A DNA stretch of 5,942 nucleotides from UBA1189 sp045126595 (GTDB lineage Bacteria; Bacteroidota; Bacteroidia; Bacteroidales; Bacteroidaceae). The notes beneath the pieces are model-generated. The model saw nothing but the letters and a program-made list of their open reading frames with translations, searched no databases and was not told the origin of the DNA. Of the stretch, positions 1 through 5,000 are shown piece by piece. The position numbers and the translations under genes were made by a program. Positions within the stretch are counted from its first letter, which is position 1. Each line of letters starts with the position of its first letter. The stretch lies in assembly GCA_045126595.1 (NCBI GenBank), contig JBGVOS010000154.1, positions 1-5,942 of the forward strand, in the 5' to 3' direction.

Positions 1-1000
1 TGAAATATCGTAAGTTGTTGAATCCGGGTTTCAGCTTGCCCTGCTCTATGTCGTGGATGATTTGCACGACGCAGTCGTTCATCGGCGTGGGGCAGCCTAC
101 TTGGCGGCCATAGGCCGACACGGCGCCGTTGATGGCATCCACCTCGGTGAGCTTGCCCTTCTCGAGGTCTTGCAGCATGCTTGCCTTCAGCTTGGCATGT
201 TTGCGTATGGCGATGGGGATGATGAGGTAGGAGAGGGCTTTCTTTACGGGGTTGGTATAGTTGAGTAGCTTCACGATATTCTTGCCTTGCACGGGCTCGA
301 TGCGTATGCCACCCGCCTGACACACATCGATGCACTCCTTGATGAGTGCTTGCACCACGCGGCGCGACTCGCGGGGCTTGGCTGCCTCGCCAAAGGTGCA
401 GCCCAGCACGGCGCTCATGCCCGAGAAGGAGGCGTTGATGAGCAGCTTGCTCCAGCGGGTGCCGAGGAAGTTCTCCTCGACCTCTACCGTGCCCATCAGC
501 TCGAGCAGCTCCTTCACCTTGGCAAAGTGCTTGCTGCGGCTTTGCGATATGGCACCCAATGAGAAGGAGAGCGCATCGGGTTCACTGGTGAGCTCGCATA
601 TGCCTGCTCCCTGCATGGTAGCACCCCACGCTACGGTGCAGCCCAGTACGCGCTCTTCGCCCAGCAGGGCGGCAATCTGCACCTCGGGCAGACCGTTCTG
701 GAAGGTTACGAGCACGCCATCGGCCGCTAAGTAATCGTTGAGCATCGCCACCACCTCGGCATTGTGTTGCTGCTTGGTCATGAGGAAGATGATGTCATAC
801 TCGCCGCTCATCTCCTCGGGGGTATAGGCCACTACCTGTTGGGTAAACTGCACCGTGCCTACGACCTGTGCGCCCTTCTCCTTCAGGGCTGCCACATGGG
901 CTTTGTTGCGATTTATGAGTTCGATGGCCACACCCGCCTTGCTGATGTAGGCCCCAAGTATTGTGCCCAGTGAACCGGCACCATAGATTGCTATGCGCAT
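1..1000 (-). CDS. panE: Ketopantoate reductase family protein (2-dehydropantoate 2-reductase), 3' end cut by window start
   Basis: Predicted cytosolic NADPH-dependent reductase converting 2-dehydropantoate to pantoate in pantothenate/CoA synthesis. The frame is open from ATG at 1000 through position 2 (333 codons) without a stop, so the C-terminus lies beyond the window; known members are about 290-340 residues, so little is missing. Seen: an N-terminal Rossmann strand with GAGSLG at residues 7-12 (GxGxxG), 'TKQQ' with K76, 'FQNGLP' with N102, and the C-terminal-domain segment 'RWSKLLINASFSG' giving catalytic-type K185 and N189. 'SMLQDLEKGKLTEVDAING' (274-292) closely resembles E. coli PanE as I remember it, with E286 matching its catalytic Glu. 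The position equivalent to the second active-site Asn is Ser193. The ATG is chosen because the dinucleotide-binding strand begins at residue 2. It has its own likely promoter upstream. Paralogues of this family can act on other 2-keto acids, so the exact substrate is inferred. Confidence 0.85.
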   Translation of the reverse strand, partial: MRIAIYGAGSLGTILGAYISKAGVAIELINRNKAHVAALKEKGAQVVGTVQFTQQVVAYTPEEMSGEYDIIFLMTKQQHNAEVVAMLNDYLAADGVLVTFQNGLPEVQIAALLGEERVLGCTVAWGATMQGAGICELTSEPDALSFSLGAISQSRSKHFAKVKELLELMGTVEVEENFLGTRWSKLLINASFSGMSAVLGCTFGEAAKPRESRRVVQALIKECIDVCQAGGIRIEPVQGKNIVKLLNYTNPVKKALSYLIIPIAIRKHAKLKASMLQDLEKGKLTEVDAINGAVSAYGRQVGCPTPMNDCVVQIIHDIEQGKLKPGFNNLRYF

Positions 1001-1041
1001 AATGCTTTATCTGTTTTATGTGGTTTTACAATTTTTTTAAT

Positions 1042-1160
1042 TAAGGGCGATTAAGGGATACTAATGTAGTCCCAACACCTTAACTGACCGCAAATATACA
1101 CAATCTTCCCACAACGCCCCCATATTACCCCCACTTTTTTTTCACCCCTAATTGCCCTTA
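1042..1160. repeat. Imperfect inverted repeat (16-bp arms) bracketing the panE promoter region
   Basis: The + strand at 1042-1057 reads taagggcgattaaggg. The minus strand across 1160-1145 reads TAAGGGCAATTAGGGG. The arms match at 14 of 16 positions and are 87 bp apart. The left arm lies in the presumed panE 5' leader; the right arm covers the stop codon of the 188-residue gene. It could be a degenerate mobile-element footprint or chance similarity in G-run-rich sequence; function unknown. Confidence 0.4.
1091..1098 (-). promoter_or_regulatory. Bacteroidetes-type -7 promoter element for panE
   Basis: On the minus strand this reads TATATTTG (followed by C), a perfect match to the Bacteroidetes sigma-ABfr -7 consensus TAnnTTTG. 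Transcription would start near 1084, leaving a leader of about 85 nt before the panE ATG. The matching -33 box (TTTG, normally 19-21 bp upstream) is poor: the nearest candidate is TATG at 1124-1121, spaced 22 bp. No Shine-Dalgarno sequence is visible before the ATG, as is usual in this phylum. Confidence 0.5.
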
Positions 1161-1171
1161 TCACCCCACCC
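1108..1171 (-). other. Cluster of seven G-runs, possible G-quadruplex-forming DNA/RNA
   Basis: The minus strand carries G-runs at 1171-1169 (3), 1167-1164 (4), 1157-1155 (3), 1148-1145 (4), 1132-1128 (5), 1121-1117 (5) and 1110-1108 (3). The first four have loops of 1, 6 and 6 nt, meeting the G3+N1-7 rule for an intramolecular quadruplex. The last three have 6-nt loops, separated from the first group by 12 nt containing an A8 tract. The cluster runs from the last codons of the 188-residue gene to just upstream of the panE -7 box. Folding is predicted from sequence only. Confidence 0.45.
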
Positions 1172-1714
1172 TAAAATCAGAGCCCTCCGATGATTCCAAC
1201 GGACGGCTCTGATTTTTTTATTGCAAGGCTCTAATAATCTTATCAGACGGCTCTGATTTTCGGATAATTGCTCGTCAAGTAGAGCTGCTATGCGATGCAT
1301 CTGATAGTAAGATTTGAATTTGATGTCGTAGACAGCATCGTAGTGCCACTCCGTGAAAGGACGCACAAACATCGTTTGCGAAATGTTTTTTAATGAATGA
1401 TAATCGAGCGGCACGCGACACGTCGTTGTGGGGAATATAGATTCTATATAACAGCAGAAACCGCGGTAGTCTGTCCCATCGGGATAGATACCACGGTCTA
1501 CCAATATGCGGAATATCGCCTGCCAGTGCACCTTGCGCGTGACGAGGTAACGACCGCTGTCGTCTTTGTAGTCTATCAGCCTTTTTAGGGCTGGTGACAA
1601 CTTTTCATTGGCGTTGTTAAACTCTGGAAAAATTCTTGCTTCAATTTTTTCCACTCTCTTTTTGAGTTCTGCAACTTGCTGCATCAATTGTTTGATTAGT
1701 TCTTGTTCGGTCAT
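1148..1714 (-). CDS. Hypothetical protein, 188 aa, N-terminal coiled coil
   Basis: I do not recognise a characterised family. Residues 1-28 (MTEQELIKQLMQQVAELKKR...) form a charged heptad-like helix, a likely coiled coil for oligomerisation. Residues 40-150 look like a compact soluble domain rich in aromatics and Arg, with 'GRYLVTRKVHWQAIFRILVD' (54-73), 'GIYPDG' (75-80), 'CRVPLDY' (99-105) and 'FVRPFTEWHYD' (116-126). No signal peptide or membrane segment is seen, so it is probably cytoplasmic; the basic and aromatic character would allow nucleic-acid binding, but that is conjecture. Residues about 154-188 are encoded by a 22-bp-period repeat and hairpin and look like an acquired tail; the ancestral end was probably near 'ALLDEQL' (144-150). 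The ATG at 1714 starts the helix directly and lies 27 nt after a terminator hairpin. By eye the gene is more AT-rich than panE and the sialidase, suggesting an accessory origin. Confidence 0.7.
   Translation of the reverse strand: MTEQELIKQLMQQVAELKKRVEKIEARIFPEFNNANEKLSPALKRLIDYKDDSGRYLVTRKVHWQAIFRILVDRGIYPDGTDYRGFCCYIESIFPTTTCRVPLDYHSLKNISQTMFVRPFTEWHYDAVYDIKFKSYYQMHRIAALLDEQLSENQSRLIRLLEPCNKKIRAVRWNHRRALILGWGDKGN
1173..1216. other. Long hairpin with flanking A/T tracts, inside the 3' end of the 188-aa gene
   Basis: A perfect 12-bp inverted repeat, aaaatcagagcc (1173-1184) with ggctctgatttt (1205-1216), is extended inward by four pairs after one mismatch and two more after another, leaving a 4-nt loop at 1193-1196. 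On the + strand the stem runs into T7 (1213-1219), the look of an intrinsic terminator; on the minus strand it ends in TTTT then AGGG, a weaker one. It could act in both directions, but on the minus strand it sits about 8 codons before the stop codon, so it may instead be a 3' RNA-stabilising fold or a mobile repeat unit. Confidence 0.55.
1183..1270. repeat. Short repeat array with 22-bp period
   Basis: The motif ggctctgat begins at 1205, recurs as ggctctaat at 1227 and again as ggctctgat at 1249, exactly 22 bp apart; a weaker copy, ccctccgat, sits at 1183. The units at 1205 and 1249 share the 15-mer gacggctctgatttt (1202-1216 and 1246-1260). The 22-bp period is not a multiple of three, so the copies are read in different frames and conservation acts on DNA or RNA, not protein. 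The segment tcagacggctctga (1244-1257) also makes its own 5-bp mini-hairpin. Too few and too short to be CRISPR. Confidence 0.6.
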
Positions 1715-1741
1715 GGTGTTTTTTATTTAAGAATTAATAAA

Positions 1742-1769
1742 GGGATGCTCATCTTACGATGAACATCCC
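1742..1769 (-). terminator. Intrinsic terminator after the sialidase / small-protein unit
   Basis: On the minus strand an 11-bp stem, GGGATGTTCAT pairing with ATGAGCATCCC (one G-U pair, one further closing C-G, loop of 4), is followed at once by a U-rich stretch, TTTATTAATTC. It lies about 68 nt after the stop of the 63-residue gene and 27 nt before the start of the 188-residue gene. It therefore most likely ends the transcript from upstream; if the next gene is transcribed through it, it would act as a leader hairpin or attenuator. Confidence 0.65.
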
Positions 1770-1788
1770 CTCCAATTTAAACATTCAC

Positions 1789-1821
1789 TAAAGAAAAATT
1801 TTCTATTATATTAATTACAAA
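1789..1821 (-). promoter_or_regulatory. Weak candidate promoter for the 188-aa gene
   Basis: The minus strand has a perfect -33 box, TTTG (1821-1818), and 21 bp downstream TTTCTTTA (1796-1789), a partial match to the -7 consensus TAnnTTTG. The surrounding sequence is strongly AT-rich. If used, transcription would begin near 1782 and the leader would contain the hairpin at 1769-1742. The -7 match is poor and this call is tentative. Confidence 0.22.
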
Positions 1822-1836
1822 CCTTTCAGGCTAGTA

Positions 1837-2028
1837 TTAATCTTTGTTCCATAGATTGCCCCAATCGCCGCGGCGGTTGTTGCTGAGGATTTCTTCGCCT
1901 CCGTTCTCTTCGCCTCCAACGATGCCAATATTGGGGCCACCGGGGTTACTGGTAGCGATTATTGTTGTCGGTTCAATGTCTACAAACTCCATCTGAGGAG
2001 CGATATATGCTTTCTTTTCCATAATCAT
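1837..2028 (-). CDS. Small Bacteroidales protein, 63 aa, 'KKAYIAPQMEFVDIE' type
   Basis: Function unknown. The N-terminal pattern (M)EKKAYIAPQMEFVDIEP (3-19) followed by a short hydrophobic stretch 'TTIIATS' (21-27) resembles short proteins I recall as abundant in Prevotella and Bacteroides genomes, usually 'MKK.YI.P..EVV.IE...' and often ending in a Trp-containing acidic tail. Here the middle is Gly-rich with three GG pairs (30-31, 38-39, 43-44) and the end is 'RRGDWGNLWNKD' with two Trp. No classical signal peptide, Cys or catalytic motif is visible. Two in-frame ATGs exist (2028 and 2022); the second gives MEKKAYI and fits the family start better, so residues 1-2 are doubtful. It starts 36 nt after the sialidase stop in the same direction with no room for a full promoter in the gap, so co-transcription is likely. 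TAA is backed by an in-frame TAG two codons on. Confidence 0.72.
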   Translation of the reverse strand: MIMEKKAYIAPQMEFVDIEPTTIIATSNPGGPNIGIVGGEENGGEEILSNNRRGDWGNLWNKD

Positions 2029-2034
2029 CTAAAA

Positions 2035-2064
2035 TTTTCGTCTTCGTTTTCGTCTTCGTTTTCG
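2035..2064. repeat. Tandem hexamer/12-mer repeat filling the spacer before the small gene
   Basis: Thirty bases consist of 2.5 copies of ttttcgtcttcg (five alternating hexamers, ttttcg/tcttcg), flush against the sialidase stop codon (2067-2065) and ending 7 nt before the ATG at 2028. The run is bordered by aaaa, forming an aaaatttt palindrome at 2031-2038. Such arrays can change copy number by slippage, which here would alter only the spacing between the two genes. Confidence 0.75.
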
Positions 2065-5000
2065 TTAGAAGATTACCTTCTTACCATTTACAATATAGAT
2101 ACCTTTCTCCATCTTCTCTACGCGGCGACCCAGCAAGTCGTAGATGGCTGTTGGCTGTTGTCCGTTGTCTGTTGCCTCCATATCAATTGAAGTTTCTCCA
2201 CCTGCGAAATGAATGCGGATGGCTTTTGCTCCTGCGCTGCTTGTTTCGGTGAGGTTGAGGTATGCCTTGAAGCCATTGATAGGCTTGGTGCCGGTGTACA
2301 TCTTGAAGGCTACGCCCTCCTTGGTGCCATCGCCGTCGTAGTCGTGCGTCTGCAAGGTGAAGGGGTTGCCGCTCTTAGCGGTAGTGGCTACGCTACCTAC
2401 AAAGTCGCTTGCTACGGCTGCCACACCAGTAGTAATCTCAAGCTCGTGGTTGGTTTCCTCTGAGCCTTCGGCGCGATAGAGCACCACACCGGTGTTGGCA
2501 GGGATGGTCTCCAGCTCGGTCAAGGTGAGCTCGTCCTGAGCATCGTTGAGCGTGCCTGCGTATGCCTTCACGCCCTCGGGGAGGCTCAGTGCCACGGGAG
2601 TGTAGAGTGTGCCATAACCAATGGCTGCGATGGTGATGGGCAGGGCATCGACCTCTTCGAGGATGAGGTCGTGCTGTGCACAGCTATTGCCGCTACAGTG
2701 GTCGGTGTAGTAGCTGCCATTACTTGAGTTGGCATGTACATAAGAGCCACATACGATGTTGTATTTTCCTTTGGCGCGTGTGCTGGCACTGAATGTGGCT
2801 GTTGTTTTGCCACCCACTGCCTGCAAGCCGCGGTCATTGCTATGCTCGCGCAAGCACTGGCCGGCAGCATAAGAGTACAAAGCATCATCATAGTATACCC
2901 AGATGGAGGCGGCACCTGTCTCGGACGTAAACTGCAAGCCCTTGACGCTTGATGCAGTGCTCTGCATGTAGAGTTTGCCTGCATTGCCATAGTCGTAGGC
3001 CACGCGGAAGAACTGACCAGACTGGGGCATATTAAGTGTGGCTGCATCGAGCAGAGCCTTATAGCTGTTGAGGGTATTGAGCTTCACGCTGCTGCTGCTC
3101 TCCATCGCTGTGCGTATAGCAGCCAAGTTGGTGTCGCCTGTGGGCTTGTATTGTCCGAGGCCATCACCATACATGCCTGAGGCAAAGGGCTCGGTGATAG
3201 AGGCTATCAGCGCTGCGTAGTCGGGAGCTTCAGCGAACTTAAACCATGCGCCAGGATGCCCCTTTCCACTATAGTGAGTCGCATAATGATACCCCGTAGC
3301 GCTTGTAGAGCAGAGGTAACCTGTAGTGCCACCAACATCGGCTTTCAACGCATAGTCACCATAACATTTATCACCTTGTTTTACGAGGTCGAGCTCAAAG
3401 GCTGTCGCGTTAGATTCATCCACATACTTCACGTTCTTGGCATTGCCACCCGCTACGTCTGTTGCTTGGATAAACTTGCCCGTGAGCTTGTTCTTAAACT
3501 TGAAGGTAAATCCGTTATCTACGCTATATACTGCCCAACTGATTTTGTCGGCATTGTCTAAAGTATTGTACGAGCTATTACCATAAACTATGTATTCTGT
3601 CACTTTGGGGACAAATTCATCATTAGCAGTGCTTGCAGAGAGATAAACGGGAAATCTTTCCGATTCACCATTACCATTGGCAGGCCAATAGATATTGTGC
3701 CATACGGTCGTTCCCTCGTTGCTCACCTTGAAGGGGAGGGTCACGCTATTGGTATAGGTATATACGCCATTCTCCATGCTGAGGGTTGCTTCATCTCCGA
3801 GAGTAATGAAGGCGTACTTTGCAGTGAGTGCAGTGGCTACACCATCGAGCAGGCAGGTTACCTGGTCGTGGTATTCGTTGCCCTGGGCATCGGTGAGCAC
3901 GACATTGATGGCCTGCGTTGCACTGAGGTCAGCATCCTCGCTGAAGTAGTTACCCTTGGTGATGTTCTCGATGGTGAGGGGCATGTATACCATGCTGTAG
4001 CCCTTGGTGTAATCATCATCATAGCAGGGAGCCTCCTCGAAGAAGAAGGCAATCTTGCCGTCGTTCTGCATCACCATGGTGCTGTAGGCACTCAGCTGGG
4101 TGCTCACCTGCATGCCCTCGACCCAGTCGGAAGCAATCTGCGAAGAGGTATAGTTGGTATTGTCCACCTCCTTGTACCAGATGGTCACGTCGCGACGGTC
4201 ATAGAGGCCGCCACCACCCTTAGGCTGCGACTGCAAGAGGAGCTTCACGGCTGTGCCATCAGCTTTCTTGGCATCGACGAGGTAGATCTCACCGTTACAG
4301 GTGTTGCTACCGCCATTGTTACAGCCATTCACGTTGGTATTCCAAGAACCTGCATTGGTAGCCTTGTCGGTGTAGGTGAACACGTTGAACTGACGTCCAC
4401 CACCACGGCGTACGCTGAGGAGAATCTGCCCGCTGGGCAAGATTTCTACCTTAGGCTCATCGTTCGTAGTCACGTGATTTTGGCTACCGCCAAGAATGCT
4501 CCATGTGAGACCAAAGTCGTCGGTATAGATTACATAAATGGCATTGCCTACACCCTCTTTTCTGATGAGCATAGCGCCGTAGATACGTGCAACGCCTGTA
4601 CCATTATAGTTCTCATCAACGGCAAGCAAACCGCTACCGAAGAAGGCGGTGTAGCCATTCTTGATGGTGGCATCGTCGCCGATGAAGAGGGTCTCTGAGA
4701 TGTCCTCGGGGTTTGTCCAGTTCTCGCCACCATCCTCGCTGATGATGCGCACGGTGCGGTTATGGGCTGTTGCTGTACCATTACCAAACATTACGTCGCC
4801 TGCAGCACCCATCACGAGCACCTTCTCGCCCACTACAGCGATGGCAGCATCACCATAGGCGCAGTCATTAGTACCACGTACACCTGAACACTTGGCGATG
4901 GTCTTGGTCGCGCTCCATGTCTTACCATTGTCGTCGCTCATGCGAATGACGAGGTCGATACCAGGATTAGCCGTGCCGAAGTTGTAGCGGCCTATGTCAT

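Noticed and set aside
53..973. Several + strand open frames (about 70-134 codons) opposite panE.
   Set aside because: They are antisense to a complete, motif-rich ketopantoate reductase frame on the minus strand and show no recognisable domain; the real gene is open to the window edge.
1173..1270. CRISPR-like array in the 22-bp repeats.
   Set aside because: Only three to four units, conserved over about 9-15 bases with no true spacers, no leader and no cas genes nearby.
1435..1449. Short palindrome atatag-att-ctatat.
   Set aside because: Six-bp AT-rich arms inside a coding frame are expected by chance; no promoter or operator context.
2586..3047. A 153-codon minus-strand frame within the sialidase gene.
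   Set aside because: It overlaps the third module in another frame, is rich in Ser/Thr/Ala/Met without a motif, and is a shadow of the sialidase frame.
3697..4698. A 333-codon + strand open frame.
   Set aside because: It lies entirely antisense to the sialidase catalytic region, with the Gly/Val/Ile/His-rich composition typical of a mirrored GC-biased codon pattern and no domain.
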